From Paenibacillus glycanilyticus NBRC 16618 (GTDB taxonomy: Bacteria; Bacillota; Bacilli; Paenibacillales; Paenibacillaceae), in assembly GCF_004000805.1 (NCBI RefSeq), contig NZ_BILY01000050.1, positions 1 through 45,773 on the forward strand: a DNA stretch of 45,773 nt, in the 5' to 3' direction. Shown piece by piece: positions 23,830 to 33,053 of this stretch. The translations under genes were made by a program, and so were the position numbers. Below the pieces are notes generated by a model. It was not told where the DNA came from. It ran no database searches and saw only the letters and a program-made list of their open reading frames with translations. Position 1 is the stretch's first letter; every line of letters begins with the position of its first letter.

Positions 23830-24687
23830 GTGACTGTAAGTGATCAGCAGGGCACCGTCGTCGGAGGCAAAAGCTTCGCCGCCGTGGCGATCAACTGCGC
23901 GGCTAAAGCTGGAGAATGGATTAAGTCTAAGCTAGGAAACTATGAGAAGCTTGATATAAAGTACTCCGCTCATGATTTGGTGACGGAAGTAGACAAAGGC
24001 TCGGAGACGTTGATCAAGCGTCTTGTGCTGACGCATTTCCCTCATCATTCCTTCCTCGGCGAGGAGGGCGTTGAGCCCGGGCCGGAAGCATCCGCACGCG
24101 CGCTGGAGGAAGTAAGCGAAGCCGAATATTTGTGGATTGTCGACCCGATTGACGGGACGACCAATTTCGTGCACGGCTTTCCGTTTTTTGTAGTCTCCAT
24201 CGCGCTTGCCCATAAAGGCGAGGTGATTCTCGGCGTTGTCTACGATCCGATGCGCGACGAATTGTTTATAGCCGAGAAGGGCAAAGGAGCTTACGTGCAC
24301 GGCAAGCGGATGAGCGTGTCCCAAGAGGACAGCTTGAAGACTAGCCTTATTGCAACGGGCTTCCCGGCAGACTTGGATTATGCGCTGCCGCTTAACATGA
24401 AGGGGCTGCAGGCGCTGGCGCCGCAAGTCCGCAATATCCGCTCGGGCGGCTCGGCAGCGCTTCATATGGCGTATGTCGCAGCCGGCCGCTTAAGCGGCTT
24501 CTGGGAGATCGGCCTGAATAGCTGGGACCTGGCGGCAGGCGCGCTGCTTATTCAGGAATCCGGCGGTACCGTAACCGATACGCTCGGGCAGCCGTACAGC
24601 CTGGGCGTCCGCAACGTCGCAGCGTCCAATGGCAAGATGCATCAGTCCTTCCTTGACGCGCTTGCGGCTGCGGATGCCGTGAAATAA
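23830..24687 (+). CDS. suhB: Inositol monophosphatase family protein
   Basis: A 285-residue Mg-dependent phosphatase. Motifs: the metal ligands GEEG (Glu78, Glu79), WIVDPIDGTTNFVHGFPF (Asp105, Asp108) and the C-terminal GLNSWDLAAGALLIQESGG with its third acidic ligand. These define the IMPase/SuhB group, acting on inositol-1-phosphate or similar sugar phosphates. GTG 23830 is used as the start; no strong ribosome binding site is visible, so the true start may be further in. The gene is followed by a strong terminator and stands alone. Confidence 0.93.
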   Translation: MTVSDQQGTVVGGKSFAAVAINCAAKAGEWIKSKLGNYEKLDIKYSAHDLVTEVDKGSETLIKRLVLTHFPHHSFLGEEGVEPGPEASARALEEVSEAEYLWIVDPIDGTTNFVHGFPFFVVSIALAHKGEVILGVVYDPMRDELFIAEKGKGAYVHGKRMSVSQEDSLKTSLIATGFPADLDYALPLNMKGLQALAPQVRNIRSGGSAALHMAYVAAGRLSGFWEIGLNSWDLAAGALLIQESGGTVTDTLGQPYSLGVRNVAASNGKMHQSFLDALAAADAVK

Positions 24688-24716
24688 CAGGATTTATTAA
24701 TAAATAGAGTTTTGCA

Positions 24717-24747
24717 AAACCGGCTATCGGCGATAGCCGGTTTTTTT
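24717..24747 (+). terminator. Terminator after the inositol monophosphatase gene
   Basis: AAACCGGCTATCG (24717-24729) pairs with CGATAGCCGGTTT (24731-24743) with a one-base apex, followed by a T-run. Confidence 0.9.
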
Positions 24748-24880
24748 CGTGCGCGTTGGCAGTGACTATAGTGCTATAAATCATAGAATAGGTCGTAGGT
24801 ATAATATATTAGTTCGTTAGTATGGTATATGATACTGTGTAGCATTATCGTATTTGTTATATTTGAGGATGGGGATGGGG

Positions 24881-27800
24881 ATGGGTCAGGCGATGAGTAG
24901 GAACATCTGGAGAAGAGCAATAAGTCGTCATGCATTTAGCAGGAAAATAGCAATGGTATTAATCTTTGCGGTAGTAGCAGGTCTGCTGCCGGTATATGGC
25001 AAGGCCTTCGCAAGCGGGGGAACGGATGCGCTGGAAGGCTTGTCCTGGGTAGCTAAGCCGTCGGGCTCTACCGATGATCCTACGGATTCGTTCCGTACGG
25101 CGGCATACGGCAGCGGGAAAATCGTCGCAACGGGAACCCCGCCGATGCCTTTTCCGGACTGTGCTCTTCAAGGGACCTGTGGTAATAGAGAAGTTGATAT
25201 GCACGCAGGAAGCTTATACCGTACCTCAACAACAGGCGCGGGATGGTCGGCTTTGTCTACGGGAGTCAATCATGAGATTAGAAGCTTGGTATCCGGCGGT
25301 CCTGCTGGTTTTGTAGGAGTTGGATACTCACAATCGATCAGGTATGGTCAACAGAGCTATCATGGAAAGATTATGACTTCGGATGACGGGATTGAGTGGG
25401 AAGAATCCGAAACGCTTCCCGGCGAATTGGGAACTACGCTGTACGGCGTAACTTACGGAAACGCTGGTTACGTAGCGGTTGGCGCGAGCAACGATATCAA
25501 TTTTAATCAGACGCAAGTCATTCTGACCTCAAGCAACGGGTCTTCGTGGAGTCAGTATTTGATGACTAGCGGAGCGCTTAATGCGGTAGCATTCGGCGGC
25601 GGAACCTATGTCGCGGTTGGCAGCGGAGGGACGATATTAAGTTCAACGAATGGCGTGAACTGGACGCCGCAAAGCTCGGGTGTTACAACGACATTGCGGG
25701 GAGTTACATACGGCAATGGACTATTCGTTGCGGTCGGAAACGGCGGCAAAATTCTCACGTCTCCCGACGGAGCGAATTGGACGACGGTTACTCCACCGGT
25801 AAGCGGTACGTTCTACGGAGCCGCATTCGGGGATGGCACCTTTGTAGTCGTTGGCGGAAGCGGTACGATTCTAAGCTCGCCGGACGGTCAGAGCTGGCAG
25901 CAGCGCGCAAGCGGCACGACAGCTGTCCTGTACGGGGCGGCCTATGTGAACGGTGAGTTTATGGCGCTTGGCTCGAACGGCACCATCCTTATGGCGCAGC
26001 ATAAGCTCACGTATGCGGCGGACTCGAATGGTACGATTAGCGGCGATGCGCTGCAAGGCGTACGGACGGGTGGAAGCGGGACTGAAGTAACGGCTGTAGG
26101 AAATACCGGTTACCATTTCGCCAGTTGGAGCGATAACTATGCGGACGCAGCCCGGACGGATAAAGATGTTACCGGCGATCTCAGCGTAACCGCTAGTTTT
26201 GCAATCAACGTTTATGAGCTCACGTATGCGGCAGGTCCGAACGGCAGCCTTACGGGGGATAAATCTCAGTCGGTCACGCATGGCGGGAATGCGACAACCG
26301 TAACGGCCGTAGCCGACCCGGGCTATCACTTCGTAGGCTGGAGCGATGGCTATACGAACGCAAGCCGGACGGACAGTAACGTTACGGGTACTCTGAATGT
26401 CACCGCGCAATTTGCAATCGATACATACAAGCTTACCTATACGGCAAATCCGGGTGGCAGCATTGATGGACAAGCATCGCATGTGCAGACCGTCGATTTC
26501 GGCTCCGATGGTCAAGAAGTAACGGCCACACCGGATCCGGGTTATCATTTCGTTAGCTGGAGTGACGGAATCGAAACTCCCAATCGAGTGGAGCGCGATG
26601 TGAGAGCGGACAAGACTGCAGCAGCCAGCTTTGCGCTTAATGAGTATACGCTGACGTATGCGGCGGCGGAAGGCGGGACCCTGGACGGACAGACTTCCCA
26701 GAAGGTCACGCATGGCTCGAACGGCAGCGAGGTAACGGCGGTACCGAACCCGGGCTACAGCTTCGTCGGCTGGAGCGATGGCGTTGCGACGGCATCCCGG
26801 ACAGACCTCGCAGTCGTTTCTAACAAAAGCGTAACGGCGACTTTCACCATTAATCAATATACGTTGACCTATACGGCCGGCACCGGGGGAAGCATCAACC
26901 AAGATGCCGCTCAAACCGTCGATTACGGAAAAGACGGCAAGACGGTAACCGCTGTGGCGGACGCGGGCTACCATTTCGCAGGCTGGAGCGATGGCTTGCT
27001 CACGCCATCCCGCCAAGAGAAAAATGTCCAAGCCAGCGTTGCGGTAACGGCCGTGTTCGAGATTAACCAATACGATCTGGCTTATACCGCCGGAGCGCAT
27101 GGGACTCTGACCGGCGTTGCTCATCAGATCATAAACCATGGCTCTAATGGAGCGGAAGTGAAGGCCGTAGCGGACACGGGCTATCATTTTGTCCGTTGGA
27201 GTGACGGCGTAACGACGGCCAGTCGCACGGACCTTAACGTTACGGGTAATCTGAGCGCAGCAGCGGAATTCGCGATCGACACGTTTACACTCACCTATTC
27301 CGCGGGAACCGGGGGAAGCTTGACCGGAGATACCACGCAGGAAGTCAATTACGAAGCCGATGGTACGGAAGTGCATGCGGTGCCTGCAGGCGGCTATCAT
27401 TTCACCGGTTGGAGCGACGGTGTTCAAGCGGATACTCGTAAGGATACCGGGATTGTGGCTAACTTGAACGTCACGGCGAATTTCGCGATTAACGAGTACG
27501 CGTTAACCTACACGGCGGGGGATCATGGAACGCTGACAGGCAATAAGCTCCAAACTGTAAATCATGGCTCGGATGGAACGGAAGTTACGGCAGCAGCCGA
27601 TACGGGTTATCATTTTGTCCGTTGGAGTGACGGCGTAACGACGGCCAGCCGTACGGACTTGAACGTAACCGGCGATCTAACCGTCACAGCGGAATTTGCG
27701 ATCGATACGTTTACGCTTACTTACTCCGCTGGAGCTGGGGGAAGCGTAACAGGGGCGGCAACGCAGCAAATCAACTACCAAGCCAATGGTACGGAAGTAA

Positions 27801-29410
27801 AAGCGGAACCGGCGGTTGGTTATCATTTCATTGGCTGGAGCGACGGTATTCAGACGGATACGCGTCAGGATACCGGGATTGTGGCTGACCTGAACGTCAC
27901 GGCTGATTTCGCGATTAACGAATATACGTTGACCTACACGGCTGGCGATCACGGAACGCTCACCGGCGATAAGCTCCAGACGGTTACTCATGGCTCGGAC
28001 GGAACGGCGGTTACGGCCGTGCCGGATGCCGGATACCGGTTTGCCGGTTGGAGCGACGGAGTGGGAAGCGCAACAAGAACGGATCTTAGCGTAAACGGCA
28101 ACCTGACGGTTACGGCTTCCTTTGCCGTAATCAGCAGCAACAACGGCGGCGGCAATTCGAATCCGGCGTCCGGCTTCGAGGTTGTCATTGACGGGAAGTC
28201 TTACCGCTTAGGCGAGCTCAAGTCTTCCGCGCGGGGAGAGCAAACGGTATCGACTCTCCATCTGAGCGCGGATCAGTTGAAGGAGATTCTGGCTTCATCG
28301 GATCAGCAGGTTACGGTTGTGCTTCCAATCAAGACGGGAGCGGATGTCGCCGTTGGCGAGATTCCCGGCGATCTCCTGCAGCTGCTTATCCAGAAGCAGG
28401 CCACCTTGCGGATCGAAACGGAATATGCCGTATACGCATTGCCAACCGGGCTTATCGATTTAACGAAGCTGTTTAATGGCAGCGTAAATGCCAAGGATGT
28501 CACGGTTAACGTGGAAATCGGGAAACCAACGGCAGCAACTACAGCATTGACGCAGAAGGCTGCCTCACAGAATCAGCTTAATCTGGCAGTATCGCCTGTT
28601 CAATTCTCGGTAACGGTTTCTTATGGCGGCAAGAAGGTTGAGCTCTCCGCATTTGCTTCCTATGTAGAACGAATGATTGCTATTCCGGATAACATGGCTC
28701 AAAATCCGGAGTTAACGGCCATCGTCGTGGAGCCGGACGGGTCTGTCCGGCCAGTGCCAACGAAGCTGGTCAGCATTGAAGGCAAGCGTTATGCCGTCAT
28801 CAACAGCCGTACGAACAGCTTGTATGCGCTTGTGAGCAAGAGCGTTTCCTTCTCTGACATAAGCAATCATTGGTCCAAGAACGCGGTGAATGATATGGCG
28901 TCCCGCCTCATTGTCGGCGGAGCGGGAGACGGGTTGTTCTACCCGAACAAAGCGATTACACGTGCCGAGTTCGCTGCGATTATCGTTCGTGCGCTGGGGC
29001 TTCGCATGGAGAACGGCGCAAGCAGCTTCTCGGATGTAAAAGCATCGGCCTGGTATTCCGATGATGTTCAGACGGCTTATTCGCATCAGCTTATTAACGG
29101 GTATCCGGACGGCAGCTTCCATCCGAATGACAGCATTACCCGCGAACAAGCGATGACGATTATAGCCAAAGCGATGACATTGACGGGTATTCAAACCGAT
29201 CTTCAAGAGAGCAGCGTAAATGCCTTAATCAACGCGTTCTCGGATAAATCGAAAATCTCGGCTTGGGCGACAAGCGGCATTGCGGCTTGCCTGGAGGCCG
29301 GCATCGTATCGGGACAAAGTGCCTTGATTCTGGCTCCCGCCTCGAATATTACAAGAGCAGAAGCTGTCGTTATGATTCAAAGGCTTCTATCGAAATCGGA
29401 TTTGATCTAA
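24881..29410 (+). CDS. Giant SLH surface protein with beta-propeller and ten B-repeats
   Basis: About 1509 residues if ATG 24881 is used; 24869, 24875 and 24893 are alternatives because several ATGs lie in a GGGGATGGGG run that also supplies the ribosome binding site. A basic N-terminus and hydrophobic signal segment (AMVLIFAVVAGLLPVYGKAFA) lead into a beta-propeller-like region (about residues 54-372) of repeated GVTYGNGLFVAVGNGGKIL motifs. Ten B-repeats of about 70 residues follow (about 374-1084), each with a YHFxGWSDG core as in InlB/Listeria-type repeats. An unnamed beta-rich region and three SLH domains (about 1323-1508) end the protein. It is probably a surface adhesin or S-layer-associated protein. 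Upstream, TATAAT at 24800-24805 may be a -10 element. Confidence 0.85.
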   Translation: MGQAMSRNIWRRAISRHAFSRKIAMVLIFAVVAGLLPVYGKAFASGGTDALEGLSWVAKPSGSTDDPTDSFRTAAYGSGKIVATGTPPMPFPDCALQGTCGNREVDMHAGSLYRTSTTGAGWSALSTGVNHEIRSLVSGGPAGFVGVGYSQSIRYGQQSYHGKIMTSDDGIEWEESETLPGELGTTLYGVTYGNAGYVAVGASNDINFNQTQVILTSSNGSSWSQYLMTSGALNAVAFGGGTYVAVGSGGTILSSTNGVNWTPQSSGVTTTLRGVTYGNGLFVAVGNGGKILTSPDGANWTTVTPPVSGTFYGAAFGDGTFVVVGGSGTILSSPDGQSWQQRASGTTAVLYGAAYVNGEFMALGSNGTILMAQHKLTYAADSNGTISGDALQGVRTGGSGTEVTAVGNTGYHFASWSDNYADAARTDKDVTGDLSVTASFAINVYELTYAAGPNGSLTGDKSQSVTHGGNATTVTAVADPGYHFVGWSDGYTNASRTDSNVTGTLNVTAQFAIDTYKLTYTANPGGSIDGQASHVQTVDFGSDGQEVTATPDPGYHFVSWSDGIETPNRVERDVRADKTAAASFALNEYTLTYAAAEGGTLDGQTSQKVTHGSNGSEVTAVPNPGYSFVGWSDGVATASRTDLAVVSNKSVTATFTINQYTLTYTAGTGGSINQDAAQTVDYGKDGKTVTAVADAGYHFAGWSDGLLTPSRQEKNVQASVAVTAVFEINQYDLAYTAGAHGTLTGVAHQIINHGSNGAEVKAVADTGYHFVRWSDGVTTASRTDLNVTGNLSAAAEFAIDTFTLTYSAGTGGSLTGDTTQEVNYEADGTEVHAVPAGGYHFTGWSDGVQADTRKDTGIVANLNVTANFAINEYALTYTAGDHGTLTGNKLQTVNHGSDGTEVTAAADTGYHFVRWSDGVTTASRTDLNVTGDLTVTAEFAIDTFTLTYSAGAGGSVTGAATQQINYQANGTEVKAEPAVGYHFIGWSDGIQTDTRQDTGIVADLNVTADFAINEYTLTYTAGDHGTLTGDKLQTVTHGSDGTAVTAVPDAGYRFAGWSDGVGSATRTDLSVNGNLTVTASFAVISSNNGGGNSNPASGFEVVIDGKSYRLGELKSSARGEQTVSTLHLSADQLKEILASSDQQVTVVLPIKTGADVAVGEIPGDLLQLLIQKQATLRIETEYAVYALPTGLIDLTKLFNGSVNAKDVTVNVEIGKPTAATTALTQKAASQNQLNLAVSPVQFSVTVSYGGKKVELSAFASYVERMIAIPDNMAQNPELTAIVVEPDGSVRPVPTKLVSIEGKRYAVINSRTNSLYALVSKSVSFSDISNHWSKNAVNDMASRLIVGGAGDGLFYPNKAITRAEFAAIIVRALGLRMENGASSFSDVKASAWYSDDVQTAYSHQLINGYPDGSFHPNDSITREQAMTIIAKAMTLTGIQTDLQESSVNALINAFSDKSKISAWATSGIAACLEAGIVSGQSALILAPASNITRAEAVVMIQRLLSKSDLI
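26001..28131 (+). repeat. Ten tandem ~213-bp repeats encoding B-repeat domains
   Basis: Each unit begins near LTYTAG and ends with a TASFAI-like strand. Units 6-7 (from about 27073) and 8-9 (from about 27499) form a 426-bp block duplicated with the highest similarity, including an identical run around GGCGTAACGACGGCCAG. Unit 10 is most similar to unit 8. This looks like recent two-unit amplification. Confidence 0.8.
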
Positions 29411-29418
29411 AGAAACGA

Positions 29419-29458
29419 AAAAGACGCTTCCTCTCCATGCGGATAGGAAGCGTCTTTT
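29419..29458. terminator. Bidirectional terminator between the SLH protein gene and yesN
   Basis: A perfect 14-bp stem, AAAAGACGCTTCCT (29419-29432) with its complement (29445-29458). Both strands give a T-rich flank, serving the two convergent genes. Confidence 0.85.
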
Positions 29459-29472
29459 GCATGCGTATACGG

Positions 29473-31098
29473 CTAGTTTGTCACCTTATTCCGATATTCC
29501 TGAGGCGTGATGCCAAAATGCTTTTTGAACAGCTGGATAAAGTAGCTTGGCTTCTGATAGCCCAGCATAACCGAGATCTCATAGATTTTCTCATCCGTCT
29601 GGGCAAGCAGGTCGGCCGATTTCTCCATTCTCGCGCGCAGCAGGTATTCGCTGATCCCTTCGCCCGTCTCCGTCTTGTAAATCTTAGACAGGTAGGAGGG
29701 ATTGAGATAAACATGCGCCGAGATAGAGTGAAGGGAGGCCTGCTCCAGATGATTGTGAATGTACTCCTGCACCTTGCGGATAATGCTGGAGCGGGAATCC
29801 TTATCCTCCGAATTGACCGATTTCCGGTAGGAATCGATTGTCCGGTCCGTCCATGCGCGCAATTCATCAACCGTATGAATCGGGCTGCCGTTCGCAAACG
29901 CGTGGAAGTCGTCGCCAATCATGTCGGACAGCCATTTTTTGTTCTTATGCGCCAGGGCGGCTAGCGTTGCGGCGATCGAGAAATAGGCTTCCAGCACATG
30001 CTCCTGGGACCCCCGCCATTCCTCCTCAATCTCGCGGAAGATCGCTTCAAGCTTCTCGCCGGCGGCATCCCATTGGCCAAGCTCCAGCATCTGCAGCACG
30101 GAAGGCGGGCGGTACAGCTCGCCAAGCAGCTGCGGCGTGCCGCGCGTCGGCTCTTTCGCGAGCGACACGAACAGCTCCTGCTCGCTGCCGATGAACTGGC
30201 GGAAGTTCGTAATGGACGTCTGATAGAGAGGGCCGACATCCTGCGGGAATGTACCTCTTTTACTCGTAAGAATAGAGATGCCGACCTTGAGGTACGATTT
30301 CACGACATGCTGGAGCTGGAAAGCGTGGCTCTCAATCCATTCGTCCAGCTCGCTTGTTAGGGTTGAACCGGCTTTGGCTTTCAGGAGACAAACGATAAAG
30401 CCGTTCGAATCCTTGCCATGCCACATGTCCAGCTGGTCGCCGAATACTTCCTCCGCGATATTGGCCAACGCGTAATCGATTAAAGCCTCGCTCTCGCCGT
30501 CATCGTAAAGATGGTCCTCATCATCAATCCGGAGCAGCATCACATGGAAATCGTCGTTTTCCCGGAATGGTACTGTATAGGTGGCAAGCTTTTTGGACAA
30601 GCGCTGCGGGGATAAGGACTGCTTGCCGCTCAGCATATCCAGAAGCAGATATTCTCTCAGCTTCGGCAGCTGCTCCCGCAAGGAGTACATCGCGCGCTGC
30701 ATCGAGCTGATCTCCAGCCACTCCTGTTCAAGCTCCTTGATTGCGCGGCGGACCGAAGTCAGCAGCTCATCGTCCGAGGCCGGCTTCAGCAGATAGTCGC
30801 TGGATTTGAGCTTCAAGGCCTGCTTCGTATATTCGAAGTCGGAGTAACCCGACAGCAGAATGCATTTGGTATGCTTCCAGTTCTGCTTGATTTCCTGAAT
30901 AAGCTCCAGTCCCGTCATGCCCGGCATCCGGATATCCGTAATAACGACATCTATGGCATGCTCATGCAGCAGCCCGATGGCTTCCGGGCCGGAATAGGCT
31001 TTATGGACAACGTCAACGCCGGCTTCCTCCCATGGCAGCATATCTGCCAGATCGTCGGCAAGTATCGATTGGTCGTCTACAATTAGAAGTTGGCGCAT
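29473..31098 (-). CDS. yesN: YesN-type response regulator with AraC output
   Basis: A 541-residue regulator. The receiver domain has the acidic pocket VDDQ, phospho-acceptor Asp55 (VVITDIRMPG) and the conserved Lys in YLLKPA. A long middle region of unclear fold follows, and an AraC-type double helix-turn-helix sits at the end (SLHSISAHVYLNPSYLSKIYK and EISVMLGYQKPSYFIQLFKKHFG). Such regulators are partnered by YesM-type kinases and usually switch on adjacent sugar importers. The kinase gene lies 62 bases upstream. Its Shine-Dalgarno AGGGGG is preceded by a degenerate leader repeat. The likely target is the divergent importer and glucanase genes. Confidence 0.92.
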   Translation of the reverse strand: MRQLLIVDDQSILADDLADMLPWEEAGVDVVHKAYSGPEAIGLLHEHAIDVVITDIRMPGMTGLELIQEIKQNWKHTKCILLSGYSDFEYTKQALKLKSSDYLLKPASDDELLTSVRRAIKELEQEWLEISSMQRAMYSLREQLPKLREYLLLDMLSGKQSLSPQRLSKKLATYTVPFRENDDFHVMLLRIDDEDHLYDDGESEALIDYALANIAEEVFGDQLDMWHGKDSNGFIVCLLKAKAGSTLTSELDEWIESHAFQLQHVVKSYLKVGISILTSKRGTFPQDVGPLYQTSITNFRQFIGSEQELFVSLAKEPTRGTPQLLGELYRPPSVLQMLELGQWDAAGEKLEAIFREIEEEWRGSQEHVLEAYFSIAATLAALAHKNKKWLSDMIGDDFHAFANGSPIHTVDELRAWTDRTIDSYRKSVNSEDKDSRSSIIRKVQEYIHNHLEQASLHSISAHVYLNPSYLSKIYKTETGEGISEYLLRARMEKSADLLAQTDEKIYEISVMLGYQKPSYFIQLFKKHFGITPQEYRNKVTN

Positions 31099-31112
31099 CT
31101 CGAATTCCCCCT

Positions 31113-31150
31113 AAAAAGAATAGCTCGCAAGCTAGTGCGTCAGCTAATAG
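31113..31150 (-). repeat. Degenerate leader repeat before yesN
   Basis: Read on the minus strand, ATTCTATTAG, a TAGCTTGCGAGCTA hairpin (31121-31134) and ATTCTTTTTAGGGGG run into the ribosome binding site. The order and the last block match the arrays at rnhA and acnA, but the ATGCTTNCGAAGTAA string is missing. Confidence 0.45.
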
Positions 31151-31160
31151 AATGGCTTGC

Positions 31161-32891
31161 TTAAGATTGATTCCCTTCACTTTCATTAGGCCAATACAGC
31201 TCGACGGTCAATCCGCCATCATCGCCGCGGATCAGCCGGACTCCGGCTTCCTGTCCATATTGCAGAGTCATGCGCTGGCGTGTATTCCACAGGGCGCAGC
31301 CCTTATCCTCCGTTGGCGGCATTGACATTTGCAGCTTTAATTGCGCCAACTGCTCCTCCGTTACGCCAACTCCGTTATCGGTGACGGTGATGACGTTGTA
31401 CCGGTCATTTTGCGAGCCGGTAATTCGCACCTCGCCGCCGCCGATCGGCTCGAGGCCGTGCAGAACGGCATTTTCGACGATCGGCTGGAGGATTAACCGA
31501 GGAATTTCAAGCTCCTCCATCGCTTCCGGGATCGTAATGACGTAGGTCATATCCTGGACGTTCATCGCCTGGATCGCCAGATAACTCTTCACCAGCTCCA
31601 CCTCCTCGCGCAGGTAGGCCAGCTGTCTTTCGGACCTTGTCGTATACCGGTAATACCGGCTGAGATGCAGCGCAAGCTCCATAACGGATTCTTTTTCCCC
31701 AAGTCTCGTAAGACTGCGGATCAGGGAGAAGCAATTATAGAGGAAATGCGGATTAATCTGCGATTGAAGCTGCTTCAGGTTGGCATCCCTTGAACGGATC
31801 TGCTCCAAATACACGTTCTGAATGAGCTGCTCGATCTGGGAAGCCATGTCATTAAAGCTGACGAGCAGGAAGTGGAACTCGTTGTTCGGATGGAACACCT
31901 TCAGCTTCGGATATTCGCCTTTTTTCAGCTTTTTCACGCCTCTGATCAGCTCGCGGATCGGAACCTGCACATTGGTGTACAGCACGTAAGCCGCAATCGT
32001 ACTGCCGATAAGGAGAAAGACGATACAGATGTAAAAGAGATTGCTGTTTGCCGTAATCGGCCTGACAACGTCATCGATTGGAAGGTAGTCAAAAAGGTAC
32101 CAGCCAAGCTCGGGCATGTACACGCTGTTGACGGTATATTCAATGCCGTCCAGCTTAATGCGGGTATATTGCGATTCCGACAGCTTTTCCAAATTCACCT
32201 TGGCAAGCAGCTTCTTCTGCAGCTCGGTATCGGAGCCGTTCACCGCGAGAATCTTCCGGTCCGGCGAGCTGAAGAAGACATCTCCCTTGCTTCCCGCCTT
32301 GAAGCGCTCCAGCGCCTTCACTAATTCGTCAGCCGCGAAGCTGACCTCAACGATAACTCCCGCGTTAGAGGAGGAGCTGTCATAGGGCTCGCTTAGAAAC
32401 CTTACAAACCTCGGATTGTTCTGATAATAAGGGGCAACGTTCTCGGTATATTTCCAGACCTTTGAATAGTTTTTCGCTACGAGATCTTTATCGTATTGAA
32501 GATGGAAGTCGGTTGAAACGAAGGTGTTGGTAGCCGGCGCATAGATGCTGATCGTTGTATCCCAATCGGAGGAGGCATTGATGAGCCGAAGCTTGTCGGC
32601 AATGCGAATCTTCTGATCCGTTTGTTCATATAGGGTGGCTATCTCTAAAAATTCGAGGGTACGGACGTTAATATCTTCGGTTATCATAAGGCCGCTTTTT
32701 GCCAGCTGCTCCGCCGTATCATCGGTCTCGGCCGCAAAGTAGGACAAGTCCTTGTGCATGGAAATTTCCACTTCGTTCATCACGACGTCCATGCTTGTCT
32801 TATTCGAAAACCAGTAGAGAGCGATGATCGGAATGAGCAGCAAAACGATGATGCCGACTATTTTTGTAAACGTATTCAATCTCAGCGACAT
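31161..32891 (-). CDS. yesM: YesM-type sensor histidine kinase
   Basis: A 576-residue membrane kinase. One membrane segment lies near residues 10-30, then an extracytoplasmic dCache-like sensor region of about 240 residues, a second segment (YICIVFLLIGSTIAAYVLY), and a HAMP stretch. The phospho-acceptor His is in QSQINPHFLYNCFSLIRS, the hallmark of the His_kinase (LytS/YesM) type, followed by an ATPase domain with ENAVLHGLEP and TDNGVGV. It probably senses an extracellular carbohydrate or its complex with the binding protein and phosphorylates the YesN partner. GGGGAGACGG lies upstream of the ATG. The importer genes are divergent, 162 bases away. Confidence 0.93.
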   Translation of the reverse strand: MSLRLNTFTKIVGIIVLLLIPIIALYWFSNKTSMDVVMNEVEISMHKDLSYFAAETDDTAEQLAKSGLMITEDINVRTLEFLEIATLYEQTDQKIRIADKLRLINASSDWDTTISIYAPATNTFVSTDFHLQYDKDLVAKNYSKVWKYTENVAPYYQNNPRFVRFLSEPYDSSSSNAGVIVEVSFAADELVKALERFKAGSKGDVFFSSPDRKILAVNGSDTELQKKLLAKVNLEKLSESQYTRIKLDGIEYTVNSVYMPELGWYLFDYLPIDDVVRPITANSNLFYICIVFLLIGSTIAAYVLYTNVQVPIRELIRGVKKLKKGEYPKLKVFHPNNEFHFLLVSFNDMASQIEQLIQNVYLEQIRSRDANLKQLQSQINPHFLYNCFSLIRSLTRLGEKESVMELALHLSRYYRYTTRSERQLAYLREEVELVKSYLAIQAMNVQDMTYVITIPEAMEELEIPRLILQPIVENAVLHGLEPIGGGEVRITGSQNDRYNVITVTDNGVGVTEEQLAQLKLQMSMPPTEDKGCALWNTRQRMTLQYGQEAGVRLIRGDDGGLTVELYWPNESEGNQS

Positions 32892-33053
32892 GATAGTCCG
32901 TCTCCCCGCATCAAAGTGGATGAAAACAAAAAATCCGGGTATCGTTCTAAAATCATTGGCGCAGACTTGGCGATTCCCCGATTGCTATACTTACTATACA
33001 TCATGATGAAACTCTGTCAATCGACAAATAGAATAGCGGAAAGGACAATGGGG

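Noticed and set aside
25871..27427. 518-codon minus-strand frame opposite the B-repeats
   Set aside because: It mirrors the repeats of the real SLH gene and has no ribosome binding site or recognisable domain.
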